A DNA stretch of 64,000 bases from NCBI RefSeq assembly GCF_000711795.1, contig NZ_JONH01000005.1, forward strand, positions 277,322 through 341,321. Direction: 5' to 3'. This DNA is from Vibrio pacinii DSM 19139. GTDB lineage: Bacteria; Pseudomonadota; Gammaproteobacteria; Enterobacterales; Vibrionaceae. A program made the translations under genes and the position numbers. This document shows, piece after piece, positions 18,995-28,072 of the stretch (the first letter of the stretch is position 1; each line of letters begins with the position of its first letter). The notes under the pieces were generated by a model, which worked only from the letters and a program-made list of their open reading frames with translations, did not search any database and was not told the DNA's origin.

Positions 18995-19089
18995 TCATAT
19001 TTTCTGTGTGAGTCACACTAGTAAGTTTGCTCATATTGGGGATATGTGGAAAAATCACTGTAATTAAAGATTTTATTAGAGGTTGGCCA

Positions 19090-19608
19090 GTGATAGATGG
19101 CGACGGTTACCGCTTAAATGTCGGTATTGTAATCTGTAACAGCCATGGTCAGGTCTTCTGGGCAAAACGATACGGACAACACTCTTGGCAATTTCCCCAA
19201 GGTGGGATTGATGAGGGGGAAACCCCAGAACAGGCTATGTATAGGGAACTATATGAAGAAGTTGGCCTGACCAAAAAAGACGTGAAAATCGTCGCGACAA
19301 GTCGTCACTGGTTAAGATATAAGTTACCAAAGCGCCTTGTTCGTTGGGATTCAAAACCGGTTTGTATTGGCCAAAAACAGAAATGGTTTCTATTGCGCTT
19401 GGATTGCGATGAATCTCGTATCAACATGCAGCGTGGTAATTCCCCTGAATTTGATGGTTGGCGTTGGGTAAGTTATTGGTATCCTGTCAGACAAGTGGTT
19501 TCTTTCAAGCGTGATGTGTACCGTCGAGCGATGAAAGAGTTTGCCTCAATGGCAATGCCATTCAAAGAACGCAGAACAAAAGGCAAACGTAAACACCGAA
19601 GAGGGTAG
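19090..19608 (+). CDS. rppH: RNA pyrophosphohydrolase RppH
   Basis: RppH removes pyrophosphate from 5' triphosphate mRNA ends and thereby starts RNase E-dependent decay. The 172-residue protein shows a complete Nudix box, [20 protein letters not shown], near residues 38-57. It keeps the RppH-specific segments [13 protein letters not shown] and [11 protein letters not shown]. The start is GTG 19090 ([14 protein letters not shown], as in E. coli MIDDDGYRPNVG), with AGAGG seven bases upstream; an upstream extension to 19027 is not likely. It is followed two bases later by ptsP. Confidence 0.96.
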   Translation: MIDGDGYRLNVGIVICNSHGQVFWAKRYGQHSWQFPQGGIDEGETPEQAMYRELYEEVGLTKKDVKIVATSRHWLRYKLPKRLVRWDSKPVCIGQKQKWFLLRLDCDESRINMQRGNSPEFDGWRWVSYWYPVRQVVSFKRDVYRRAMKEFASMAMPFKERRTKGKRKHRRG

Positions 19609-19610
19609 AC

Positions 19611-21857
19611 ATGCTTTCTCAACTAAGGGAAATAGTTGAACAAGTTTCTAAGGTCGATGAAGTTCATCAGGCATTAGACATCTTGGTAAAACAAACATGC
19701 AGTGCGATGGACACTGAATGTTGTACTGTCTATTTAGCAAATGAAGAGATGCAGCGCCTAGAGTTAATGGCAACTCAGGGGCTGCGCTTTAAAGGCGACA
19801 AAATTCATATCGGCTTTAACGAAGGCTTAGTCGGCTTAGTTAAACGCAGCGCAGAGCCTCTTAATCTGGCCGAGGCCTCAAAACACCCAAACTTTAAGTA
19901 CTTTTCTGTGCTAGGCGAAGAGCTTTATCAGAGCTTTTTAGGCACCCCCATCATTTATCGCAAGCAAGTGTTAGGTGTGTTGGTCGTCCAGCAAAAAACG
20001 CCGCGCCAGTTTAACGAGATGGAAGAGTCGTTTCTCGTCACTCTTGCCGCGCAATTGGCGGTTATTATTGCCCATGCGCAAACTCAAGGTCACTGGCGAC
20101 TAGAAAAAAAACAGCAAGCGATTAAAGGTGTTCCTGCCTCATCTGGGGTCGCGATTGGCGAGTTGTGGTGGGACGATACTCAACCCGATCTCGCCTATGT
20201 TTATCCTGCTTCTACCTTAGATGTTGAGCGTGAGCAAGAGTGGTTACTGCTGGCGATTGAAGAGGCGTTGGGTGATTTTCGTCGTATGCGGAAAAAACTC
20301 GATAGTGAAATCAACAAAGACGCGTTAGCGATATTTGATCTCTTTACTCACTTACTTAATGATCCTATGTTGCGTAAGGATCTCAAAGCACAAATCCAGA
20401 AAGGCGATCGGGCAGATTGGGCACTCAGACAAGTCGTCGAGTCTTATTCGAACCGATTTGCGCGGATGTCCGATGTCTATTTACGCGAACGAGCGCAAGA
20501 TATCCGTGAACTTGGTCAGCGGTTACTTTTTTTCCTCCACAATACCGAACAAGATCGTCAGGTGCTCGATAAGCCAGTGATCTTAGTCGTGCGTGAGCTC
20601 ACGGCCTCACTGCTTGCGTCGGTCCCCAAAGACATGCTGTTAGCGGTGATTTCTCTTGAAGGGGCCGCTAACTCACACGCCGCGATTTTATCTCGTGCGT
20701 TAGGCATTCCTGCTGTTATGGGAGCCAATTTCAATCTTAAGGCAGTCAATGGTAAGCAAGGGATCGTTGATGGTTACAGCGGTAAAATCTTTGTTTCTCC
20801 AAGCCGTCAACTGTTACGTGAGTACCGCGCCTTAGCTGATGAAGAGCGAGATCTGGCGAACATGGTCAACTCTCGCATTGAGCAGCCAGCCTTCACTAAA
20901 GATGGCCAACGTATCGAAGTGATGCTCAATGCCGGGCTCAGCGCGGATACCAACATTGCCATTAACCTAGGGGTTGATGGGGTTGGGTTGTACCGTACCG
21001 AGATCTCTTTTTTACTTCAACATCGTTTTCCATCTGAAGAAGAACAAACACAGCAATATCAAGCCGTCCTGGGTAGCTATCCGGACAAACGAGTGGTGAT
21101 GCGTACCTTGGATGTCGGTGGTGATAAAGCGCTACCTTATTTGCCCATTGAAGAAGACAATCCGTTCTTAGGTTGGCGAGGCATTCGGTTCACCCTTGAT
21201 CACCCTGACATCTTCCTGATGCAAATTCGCGCCATGATACGTGCCAGTGCTCAGCATCAAAATTTAAGTATCTTGTTGCCGATGGTCTCGGGAGCGCAAG
21301 AATTGGATGACGCCATCGAACTGATTGAAAGGGCTTATCATGAGGTCTCTGAGCAAGACTCACGAGTCAAAATGCCAGAGCTTGGCGTGATGATTGAAGT
21401 CCCTTCGATGATCTACTTGTTGCCGTTAATTGCCGATAAGGTCGATTTTGTCTCGATTGGGACCAATGATTTAACCCAGTACCTTCTCGCGGTTGACCGT
21501 AATAATGCCCGAGTGGCTGATGTCTATGAATCGTTGCATCCGTCTGTGATCATGGCACTGCGCCACATTCATCAGAGCTGCCAACAGCTCAATCTACCCG
21601 TTTGTATTTGTGGAGAGCTGGCCGGTGATCCTATCGGGGCACTGCTTATGGTCGGGCTTGGCTATCGTAGTTTAAGTATGAACACTTCCAACGTAGCAAA
21701 GGTGAAATATTTACTGCGCCATACCGAAATCGACGAGCTACGCCAACTTGCTGACAAAGCACTGATGCAAGCTTACGGCAAGGGCATATATACTATGATG
21801 CAGTCATTTTTCGAAGATAAAGGCTTTGCGGGCTTTATTCGTGCGGGTAACAAATAA
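19611..21857 (+). CDS. ptsP: PTS-Ntr enzyme I (phosphoenolpyruvate-protein phosphotransferase PtsP)
   Basis: PtsP passes phosphate from PEP to NPr in the nitrogen-related PTS. The 748-residue protein starts with a GAF domain (about residues 15-160). Then come the PEP-utiliser N domain and the swivelling domain with the phosphorylated His in ANSHAAILSRALGIP. The C-terminal PEP-binding barrel has GVGLYRTEISFL, MRTLDVGGDKALPYL, GWRGIRF, FVSIGTNDLTQYLLAVDR and the active Cys in VCICGELAGDP. The order rppH-ptsP-lgt-thyA matches E. coli apart from the inserted TSUP permease gene. Confidence 0.97.
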   Translation: MLSQLREIVEQVSKVDEVHQALDILVKQTCSAMDTECCTVYLANEEMQRLELMATQGLRFKGDKIHIGFNEGLVGLVKRSAEPLNLAEASKHPNFKYFSVLGEELYQSFLGTPIIYRKQVLGVLVVQQKTPRQFNEMEESFLVTLAAQLAVIIAHAQTQGHWRLEKKQQAIKGVPASSGVAIGELWWDDTQPDLAYVYPASTLDVEREQEWLLLAIEEALGDFRRMRKKLDSEINKDALAIFDLFTHLLNDPMLRKDLKAQIQKGDRADWALRQVVESYSNRFARMSDVYLRERAQDIRELGQRLLFFLHNTEQDRQVLDKPVILVVRELTASLLASVPKDMLLAVISLEGAANSHAAILSRALGIPAVMGANFNLKAVNGKQGIVDGYSGKIFVSPSRQLLREYRALADEERDLANMVNSRIEQPAFTKDGQRIEVMLNAGLSADTNIAINLGVDGVGLYRTEISFLLQHRFPSEEEQTQQYQAVLGSYPDKRVVMRTLDVGGDKALPYLPIEEDNPFLGWRGIRFTLDHPDIFLMQIRAMIRASAQHQNLSILLPMVSGAQELDDAIELIERAYHEVSEQDSRVKMPELGVMIEVPSMIYLLPLIADKVDFVSIGTNDLTQYLLAVDRNNARVADVYESLHPSVIMALRHIHQSCQQLNLPVCICGELAGDPIGALLMVGLGYRSLSMNTSNVAKVKYLLRHTEIDELRQLADKALMQAYGKGIYTMMQSFFEDKGFAGFIRAGNK

Positions 21858-21865
21858 GGGTTAAT

Positions 21866-22657
21866 GTGTCGTTAGAATTACTGTTGTCATTTATGCTGCT
21901 CGGTGCGTTCGTTGGAGTCATGGCAGGCTTGCTTGGTATTGGTGGAGGGTTGATTGTTGTGCCTGCGCTGCTGCTGCTGCTACCGATGGCCGGTATTGAT
22001 GCTAGTGTTAGTATGCAAATAGCACTGGCGACGTCACTGGCGAGTATTATAGCCACGTCAGGTTCGTCGGCATTGAACCACTTTAAGCTCGGCAACGTCG
22101 ATATGTTTGTAGTTAAGTGGCTAATGCCTGGTGTGATCATTGGCGGTTTCTTTGGTGCCAATCTAGCCGAGTGGATACCCTCACAGTACTTACCGAGGGT
22201 GTTTGGCGTGATTGTTTTACTGCTTGCCATTCAGATGTTGTTTTCCATTCGAGGCAAAACGACCAAAGTGATGCCAGGCACCGCCGTGACTATGGTCTAT
22301 GGTACTGGCATCGGTGTAGTATCGAGTCTCGCAGGTATCGGCGGTGGTTCCCTATCAGTGCCCTTCTTAAACCGCCATGGGATCGAGATGCGTAAAGCCG
22401 TCGGGTCATCCTCTGTTTGTGGTTGCATGATTGCCATTTCAGGTATGTTAGGTTTTATTCTCCATGGTTATCAGGTTGAGGATTTGCCGCTTTACAGCAT
22501 CGGTTATGTTTACCTGCCTGCGTTGGTTGCAATCGCCTCTACTTCGATGTTGACGACACGCATTGGCGCGAAATTAGCAACGTCACTTCCCACACAGACG
22601 CTTAAAAAAATATTTGCGGTGTTTTTAATGTTTGTTGCAGGAACTATGTTGCTGTAA
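21866..22657 (+). CDS. TSUP/TauE-SafE family membrane permease
   Basis: This 263-residue inner-membrane protein has about eight membrane segments in two repeated halves. Each half carries the family's glycine-rich motif: LLGIGGGLIVVPALLLLLPM near residues 21-40, and SLAGIGGGSLSVPFLNR in the second half. TSUP proteins export sulfite, sulfonates or related anions; the substrate here is unknown. Start is GTG 21866, eight bases after ptsP, with AAGGG upstream. It likely belongs to the rppH-ptsP transcript. Confidence 0.88.
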   Translation: MSLELLLSFMLLGAFVGVMAGLLGIGGGLIVVPALLLLLPMAGIDASVSMQIALATSLASIIATSGSSALNHFKLGNVDMFVVKWLMPGVIIGGFFGANLAEWIPSQYLPRVFGVIVLLLAIQMLFSIRGKTTKVMPGTAVTMVYGTGIGVVSSLAGIGGGSLSVPFLNRHGIEMRKAVGSSSVCGCMIAISGMLGFILHGYQVEDLPLYSIGYVYLPALVAIASTSMLTTRIGAKLATSLPTQTLKKIFAVFLMFVAGTMLL

Positions 22658-22720
22658 AACACTCTGATCTATACGTATCGTAACAATTAAAAAATTTCAT
22701 AAGATAAGAGTAGTCTTCCT

Positions 22721-23542
22721 ATGTCTCAAGGTTATTTAACTTTCCCCAACATTGATCCCATCTTGGTATCAATCGGTCCTCTTTCCATCCGTTGGTACGG
22801 TTTGATGTATCTGGTTGGTTTTGTCTTCGCTTTGTGGCTTGCCAACCGACGTGCGGATAAATCGGGTAGTGGTTGGACACGCGAACAGGTTTCCGATCTG
22901 CTATTTGCTGGCTTTCTAGGTGTCGTTATTGGTGGGCGAGTTGGTTACGTTATGTTTTATAACTTCGACCTGTTCTTACAAGATCCGCTGTACCTGTTTA
23001 AAGTGTGGACTGGTGGAATGTCATTCCATGGTGGTTTACTTGGTGTGATCACGGCAATGGCTTGGTATGCCAAGAAGAATGGCCGCACTTTCTTTGGGGT
23101 TGCTGATTTTATTGCGCCACTTGTACCGTTTGGTTTAGGCATGGGACGTTTAGGTAACTTTATGAATAGTGAGTTGTGGGGGCGTGTGACTGATGTGCCA
23201 TGGGCATTTGTTTTCCCAAATGGCGGTCCGCTTCCACGCCACCCATCGCAGCTGTACGAGATGATGCTTGAAGGAGTGGTGTTATTCTTCATCATTAACT
23301 GGTTTATTAAAAAACCGCGCCCACTTGGTTCGGTTTCAGGGATGTTCTTAGCGGGTTACGGAACCTTCCGTTTCCTAGTAGAATACGTTCGCGAACCTGA
23401 CGCGCATTTAGGCTTGTTTGGCGGCTTTATCTCAATGGGACAAATCTTGTCACTGCCAATGGTCATTATCGGGATACTGATGATGATTTGGGCCTACAAA
23501 CGCGGTCATTATAAAGATGAACTCCCACAACAAACGAAGTAA
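22721..23542 (+). CDS. lgt: Prolipoprotein diacylglyceryl transferase
   Basis: Lgt attaches diacylglycerol from phosphatidylglycerol to the lipobox cysteine of prolipoproteins in the inner membrane. The 273-residue protein has seven membrane segments. His103 in MSFHGGLLG and Arg143/Asn146 in the Lgt signature GRLGNFMN match essential E. coli residues in number. [11 protein letters not shown] is also present. thyA follows nine bases later, as in E. coli. lspA, acting in the next step of lipoprotein maturation, is at 33623. Confidence 0.97.
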   Translation: MSQGYLTFPNIDPILVSIGPLSIRWYGLMYLVGFVFALWLANRRADKSGSGWTREQVSDLLFAGFLGVVIGGRVGYVMFYNFDLFLQDPLYLFKVWTGGMSFHGGLLGVITAMAWYAKKNGRTFFGVADFIAPLVPFGLGMGRLGNFMNSELWGRVTDVPWAFVFPNGGPLPRHPSQLYEMMLEGVVLFFIINWFIKKPRPLGSVSGMFLAGYGTFRFLVEYVREPDAHLGLFGGFISMGQILSLPMVIIGILMMIWAYKRGHYKDELPQQTK

Positions 23543-23551
23543 GGAATTGGT

Positions 23552-24403
23552 GTGAAACAGTATTTAGATCTCTGTCAGCGTATCGTTGACCACGGTGAGT
23601 GGATTGAAAACGAGCGTACTGGCAAGCGCTGCCTAACGGTTATTAATGCCGATCTAACGTACGATGTGGCCAACAATCAGTTTCCTTTAGTGACGACCCG
23701 TAAGAGCTTCTGGAAAGCGGCGGTTGCCGAGTTACTCGGTTATATTCGTGGTTATGACAATGCCGATGATTTTCGCCGATTAGGTACCAAAACCTGGGAC
23801 GCTAACGCAAACCTCAACCAAGCATGGTTAAATAATCCTTACCGTAAAGGTGATGACGATATGGGCCGAGTTTATGGGGTACAAGGTCGTGCTTGGGCTA
23901 AGCCTGATGGTGGTCATGTCGATCAACTCCGTAAAATTGTTGATGACTTAACCCGTGGTGTCGATGATCGCGGTGAGATCTTAAACTTCTATAACCCTGG
24001 CGAGTTCCATATGGGCTGCTTGCGTCCGTGCATGTACAGCCATCACTTCTCACTACTGGGTGACACTCTGTACTTAAACAGCACTCAACGCTCGTGTGAT
24101 GTTCCGCTTGGTTTGAACTTCAATATGGTTCAGGTTTACGTTTTCCTTGCGATTATGGCTCAGATTACAGGTAAGAAGCCTGGGCAGGCCTATCATAAGA
24201 TTGTTAATGCACACATCTATCAAGATCAGCTTGAGTTGATGCGTGATGTCCAGTTGCAACGCGAACCTCTTAAAGCGGCAACCTTCCATATCAACCCAGA
24301 GATAAAGTCTCTTGAAGACTTAGAAACTTGGGTTACTTTGGATGACTTTTGGGTCGAAGGTTACCAACATCATGATCCTATTCGGTACCCGTTCTCAGTG
24401 TAA
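23552..24403 (+). CDS. thyA: Thymidylate synthase
   Basis: ThyA methylates dUMP to dTMP with methylenetetrahydrofolate. The 283-residue protein is longer than E. coli ThyA (264) and resembles the Vibrio type: residues 90-150 are enlarged and the active site reads [10 protein letters not shown] with catalytic Cys160, in place of the usual PPCH. The nucleotide-binding segment [14 protein letters not shown] and the C-terminal PFSV follow. The active-site variant is worth noting, but the protein is full length. The GTG start has AAGGA in good position. Confidence 0.95.
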   Translation: MKQYLDLCQRIVDHGEWIENERTGKRCLTVINADLTYDVANNQFPLVTTRKSFWKAAVAELLGYIRGYDNADDFRRLGTKTWDANANLNQAWLNNPYRKGDDDMGRVYGVQGRAWAKPDGGHVDQLRKIVDDLTRGVDDRGEILNFYNPGEFHMGCLRPCMYSHHFSLLGDTLYLNSTQRSCDVPLGLNFNMVQVYVFLAIMAQITGKKPGQAYHKIVNAHIYQDQLELMRDVQLQREPLKAATFHINPEIKSLEDLETWVTLDDFWVEGYQHHDPIRYPFSV

Positions 24404-24422
24404 CTGTTGAGTTATATTGTCT

Positions 24423-24450
24423 AAACCGCCTATCGTTAGGCGGTTTTTTT
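24423..24450 (+). terminator. Rho-independent terminator after thyA
   Basis: Perfect stem AAACCGCCTA/TAGGCGGTTT with a TCGT loop and a run of seven Ts. Confidence 0.92.
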
Positions 24451-24487
24451 ATGCCCAGCAGGTAGAGGAATACTCGCTAATCTCAAA

Positions 24488-24521
24488 TAAAAAAAGCCCG
24501 CAACCAAGAGGTGCGGGCTTA
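24488..24521 (-). terminator. Rho-independent terminator after nptA
   Basis: On the minus strand the stem AAGCCCGCA...TGCGGGCTT is followed by a run of Ts, 20 bases past the nptA stop. Confidence 0.9.
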
Positions 24522-24541
24522 GCAAAACGATGGTGCTGTGA

Positions 24542-25687
24542 TTACGTTGTCAGCGCTAGGATCGCACCAGGTAGTACAACAAAGACTGACAATAGGTAAC
24601 CTGCAACTACGGCTTTATTCTTCACCGCCATATCAGAGATTAAGTCCGCACCTTTAATCGGAAGCTCTCGCAAGAAAGGGATCCCAAAGATAAATGCTGT
24701 CGCCATGATATTAAACACTAAATGGACTAGAGCAATCTGCAGTGCAAACACTGCAAACTCACCAGATACCGCTGTTGCCGCCAGTAGAGCGGTGATACAA
24801 GTACCGATGTTTGCGCCTAGCGTAAAAGGGTAAACATCACGTACTTTGAGAACACCTGAACCGACAAGAGGAACCATCAAGCTTGTCGTTGTTGACGACG
24901 ATTGAACCAAAACAGTCACAATTGAACCAGAGACGATACCGTGAATAGGGCCACGACCAATCGCGTTTTTCAAAATCTCACGTGCACGGCCAACCATTAA
25001 GCTCTTCATTAGCTTACCCATTACCGTAATCGCAACGAAGATGGTCGCAATACCCAATACAATAAGTAGCACACCACCCATGGTGTCACCAAATGTTGCT
25101 AGAGGCTCTTTAATCGCACTCACAACTGGCTTAGTTATTGGCTTGATAAAGTTGAGCCCTTTGATACTCATATCACCTGTCGCCAAGAATGGAGACACTA
25201 ACCAGTGTGAGATTTTTTCAAGGATGCCAAACATCATTTCCAGCGGTAAGAAGATAGCCACGGCCAGCAGATTAAAGAAGTCGTGAATGGTTGCACTGGC
25301 AAACGCACGTTTAAACTCTTCTTTACAGCGAACGTGTCCAAGAGACACTAAGGTGTTGGTCACGGTGGTACCAATATTGGCACCCATAACCATTGGGATC
25401 GCGGTTTCGACTGGCAGACCACCAGCGACAAGGCCGACAATAATAGAGGTGACCGTACTTGACGACTGGATTAGAGCGGTTGCCACTAAACCTATCATCA
25501 AACCAGCTACTGGGTGTGAAGCGAATTCAAATAAAACTTTAGCTTGATCGCCAGTTGCCCATTTAAAGCCGCTGCCTACCATAGATACTGCTAGAAGTAG
25601 CAAATACAACATGAACGCCAAGTTAGCCCAACGCAACCAACGAGTCGTACTCGAAATCGGCGCCGCTGTAGTAGTAGCTTGGTTCAT
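24542..25687 (-). CDS. nptA: Na+/phosphate cotransporter NptA
   Basis: NptA is a sodium-dependent phosphate importer of the NaPi-II/PNaS family. The 381-residue protein has about eight to ten membrane segments in an inverted repeat. The two conserved QSSS motifs are ALIQSSSTVTS near residue 73 and VLVQSSSTTTS near 261, each followed by a GANIGT motif (MGANIGTTVTN, LGANIGTCITA). The locus is in the V. cholerae nptA position, next to nhaR. A Pho box upstream suggests control by PhoB. Confidence 0.95.
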   Translation of the reverse strand: MNQATTTAAPISSTTRWLRWANLAFMLYLLLLAVSMVGSGFKWATGDQAKVLFEFASHPVAGLMIGLVATALIQSSSTVTSIIVGLVAGGLPVETAIPMVMGANIGTTVTNTLVSLGHVRCKEEFKRAFASATIHDFFNLLAVAIFLPLEMMFGILEKISHWLVSPFLATGDMSIKGLNFIKPITKPVVSAIKEPLATFGDTMGGVLLIVLGIATIFVAITVMGKLMKSLMVGRAREILKNAIGRGPIHGIVSGSIVTVLVQSSSTTTSLMVPLVGSGVLKVRDVYPFTLGANIGTCITALLAATAVSGEFAVFALQIALVHLVFNIMATAFIFGIPFLRELPIKGADLISDMAVKNKAVVAGYLLSVFVVLPGAILALTT

Positions 25688-25745
25688 AATTTTTCTCCGT
25701 GGACCTATTAAAGTAAGTTGAGGTCTGTTGTTGAGTCTGAGGCTG

Positions 25746-25779
25746 ATGGTAGAGTCGAAATATTTCAGTAATATGACAG
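25746..25779 (-). promoter_or_regulatory. Pho box and -10 of the nptA promoter
   Basis: On the minus strand the sequence reads CTGTCAT-atta-CTGAAAT (25779-25762): the first repeat is a perfect PhoB half-site and the second matches 5 of 7. Ten bases later comes a -10-like TACCAT (25751-25746), which is the classic Pho-box arrangement. The rest of the roughly 410-base gap toward nhaR is AT-rich, with no recognised element. Confidence 0.65.
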
Positions 25780-26098
25780 TTATGTGTAACCCGACTGTTT
25801 TTATTGTGAGAGAGGGTTTTGGAGTGTAATGATAGATTTACAAGTATCACAAGATATTGATTTTTAATAATTATTTATCGTTATTTCGCCGTATTCTTTG
25901 CTGTGATTAAAGTTGAAAAAAACATAAAAATTTGCCTCTCAGTACGCTATTTATCAATGGTGAGTGGCGTAATTAAAAATAACACTTCGTTAAAAGTATA
26001 GGCTTCTTGTTTGATTGCATGGTTTTAGCGAACTATTGTTGTCATTGAACTCATTTGTTATAACCTAACCATTCTCCCCCTCTGTTGAGTGAGTTCTG

Positions 26099-26989
26099 AT
26101 GTCACATTTAAATTATAACCATCTCTATTATTTCTGGATGGTGTGCAAACAAGGTTCTGTTACTAAGGCGGCAGAAGCCCTTTTTCTTACTCCGCAAACG
26201 GTCACTGGCCAAATTAAAGCGTTAGAAGAGCGCATGGACGGTAAATTAACTAAACGGAATGGACGTAGTGTTGAGCCGACAGAGTTAGGTCAGCTGGTGT
26301 TCAAGTACGCCGATAGAATGTTTGGTTTGAGCTATGAAATGCTCGACATTGTTAACTATAGCCAGCGGTCTAATATTTTATTTGATGTGGGTGTCGCCGA
26401 CGCACTGTCTAAGCGTCTAGTAAGTAAGATATTACTCACGACCGTCCCCGATGATGACAGTCTCCATTTGCGCTGTTTTGAATCTACGCATGAAATGCTA
26501 TTGGAACAACTCTCGCAACATAAGCTTGATATGATTTTGTCTGACTGCCCAGTCGATTCGAGTCAAAGCCCAGGCTTATATAGCAAGAAACTGGGTGAAT
26601 CGAACACGAGCTTCTTTTGTTCTGGTAATGTGACGAATGTGAGCTTTCCTGCGATTTTAGAACAAAGAAAGCTCTTGATACCAGGTAGCCGAACGGCGAT
26701 GGGGCGCAAAGTGTTGCAATGGTTTGATCGCCAAGGATTGCAGCCTAACATTTTAGGCGAGTTTGATGATGTGGCATTGATGAAAGCTTTCGCTCGTTAT
26801 CACCACGACGTCATATTTCTAGCTCCTTCGATCTATGTCTCTGAAGTCGATAGTGATTTAACGTTACAATTAATTGGTCATATTGATGAGTTGAAAGAGG
26901 AGTATTACGTCATCTTTGCTGAACGTATGATTCAACATCCCGCGGTTAAAAATGTTTGTGACGCTGACTTTACCAACCTTTTTAATTAG
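26099..26989 (+). CDS. nhaR: LysR-type regulator NhaR
   Basis: NhaR responds to Na+ and activates nhaA in E. coli, where it also controls pga biofilm genes. The 296-residue LysR protein starts [20 protein letters not shown] with the N-terminal winged HTH (about residues 6-65). It keeps the NhaR blocks [38 protein letters not shown] and [27 protein letters not shown] residues, so it is NhaR rather than a general LysR. No nhaA gene is next to it here, unlike E. coli. hlyU follows on the same strand after 177 bases. Confidence 0.95.
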   Translation: MSHLNYNHLYYFWMVCKQGSVTKAAEALFLTPQTVTGQIKALEERMDGKLTKRNGRSVEPTELGQLVFKYADRMFGLSYEMLDIVNYSQRSNILFDVGVADALSKRLVSKILLTTVPDDDSLHLRCFESTHEMLLEQLSQHKLDMILSDCPVDSSQSPGLYSKKLGESNTSFFCSGNVTNVSFPAILEQRKLLIPGSRTAMGRKVLQWFDRQGLQPNILGEFDDVALMKAFARYHHDVIFLAPSIYVSEVDSDLTLQLIGHIDELKEEYYVIFAERMIQHPAVKNVCDADFTNLFN

Positions 26990-27166
26990 AGGTTATTTTT
27001 CAGCCTAATAAATAGATTAATTGTTACATTTCGATTAATATTCAAAATAATTCACTGCATAAAAAATTAAATATCAAGTGAATTGGTTGAAAGTTGGTGG
27101 TCAATAAGCATTTTTAATGGCCAATTGTTGTAGAAGTTGTTGTGGTATCAAGGGGTGTAGTGGCAG

Positions 27167-27460
27167 ATGAACCTACAAGAGATGGAAAAAAACTCTGCGC
27201 AGGCGGTAGTGCTACTCAAGGCGATGGCAAATGAACGTCGCTTACAAATATTGTGCTTGCTGCACAATCAGGAGCTATCGGTGGGAGAGTTATGTACTAA
27301 GTTGGAGTTGAGTCAGTCTGCTCTGTCTCAACATTTAGCTTGGTTGCGAAGAGATGGTTTGGTCAACACGCGCAAAGAAGCTCAAACCGTTTATTACACA
27401 TTAAGTAGCCAAGAAGTGAAAGCAATGATTCAATTGTTGCATACACTTTACTGCTCTTAA
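27167..27460 (+). CDS. hlyU: ArsR-family virulence regulator HlyU
   Basis: HlyU is a winged-helix regulator that promotes haemolysin and RTX toxin expression in vibrios, in several cases by countering H-NS. The 97-residue protein matches V. cholerae HlyU almost throughout: MNLQEMEKNSA, LLKAMANERRLQILCLL, then the recognition helix SQSALSQHLAWLRRDGLV and TRKEAQTVYYTLSS. It keeps Cys30 and the C-terminal Cys96, corresponding to the two cysteines known as a thiol switch in V. cholerae HlyU. A metal-site arsenic-type motif (CVC) is absent, as in other HlyU. The place between nhaR and rpsT is the same in V. cholerae. Confidence 0.95.
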   Translation: MNLQEMEKNSAQAVVLLKAMANERRLQILCLLHNQELSVGELCTKLELSQSALSQHLAWLRRDGLVNTRKEAQTVYYTLSSQEVKAMIQLLHTLYCS

Positions 27461-27469
27461 CTGAGTTTG

Positions 27470-27507
27470 TCTTATTTAGAGGAGGGTCGTTCAACCTCTA
27501 AATAAGA
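27470..27507. repeat. Perfect 13-bp inverted repeat after hlyU
   Basis: TCTTATTTAGAGG (27470-27482) is exactly complementary to CCTCTAAATAAGA (27495-27507), with a 12-base loop. Neither strand has a T run after it, so it is not a standard intrinsic terminator. Confidence 0.75.
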
Positions 27508-27514
27508 CAGGCAT

Positions 27515-27541
27515 AAAAAAACCGGCCAAGGCCGGTTTTTC
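27515..27541. terminator. Bidirectional terminator between hlyU and rpsT
   Basis: AAAAAACCGGCC-aa-GGCCGGTTTTT serves both convergent genes. Confidence 0.92.
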
Positions 27542-27564
27542 TTTCACTGGAAATCAGAGTTCTA

Positions 27565-27825
27565 TTACAGAGCTTTGATTGCCGCAGTGAAACGAGACTT
27601 ATGACGTGCAGCTTTATTCTTATGAATAAGGCCTTTAGTCGCCATGCGGTCTAGGATTGGTGTAACTGTAGCAAATGCTTCAGTTGCAGCAGCTTTGTCG
27701 CCTGCTTCGATAGCAGCAACAGTTTTCTTCATGTAAGTGCGCATCATAGAACGACGGCTAGCATTGTGCTGGCGACGTTTCTCAGCTTGGATAGCGCGCT
27801 TCTTAGCAGATTTACTATTTGCCAA
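27565..27825 (-). CDS. rpsT: 30S ribosomal protein bS20
   Basis: bS20 binds 16S rRNA early in 30S assembly. The 86-residue basic protein starts [20 protein letters not shown] and is rich in Lys, Arg and Ala. The start is a TTG at 27825, preceded by GGGAG, as in E. coli, where the UUG start is part of autoregulation. The reading upstream to 27840 is not coding. The gap to murJ (27826-28072) must hold divergent promoters, but I cannot point to them with certainty. Confidence 0.98.
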   Translation of the reverse strand: MANSKSAKKRAIQAEKRRQHNASRRSMMRTYMKKTVAAIEAGDKAAATEAFATVTPILDRMATKGLIHKNKAARHKSRFTAAIKAL

Positions 27826-28072
27826 GGGTCTAACTCCCAAAAACTTAGTTCGGTGACAATTTAAGGGCGAGGAATATCCCTCATTTGCGCTTAATTGTCA
27901 AATGATTTGTGCAAAAACCAATCGAGCCAAACAAACTTTGGATTGAAAGGTCTTCACGGTTAAGATGGCGGGGATTCTAACAGTATTTTTTTTTCATTGC
28001 TAATACTAATCTGCTCTGCTTATGACATTCCTGATGTAAAGTAGGGCAAAAGTTTTGATTTCCGAGGTAATT

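Noticed and set aside
27470..27507. Intrinsic terminator of hlyU
   Set aside because: No T run follows the 13-bp hairpin on either strand; the terminator is at 27515-27541.
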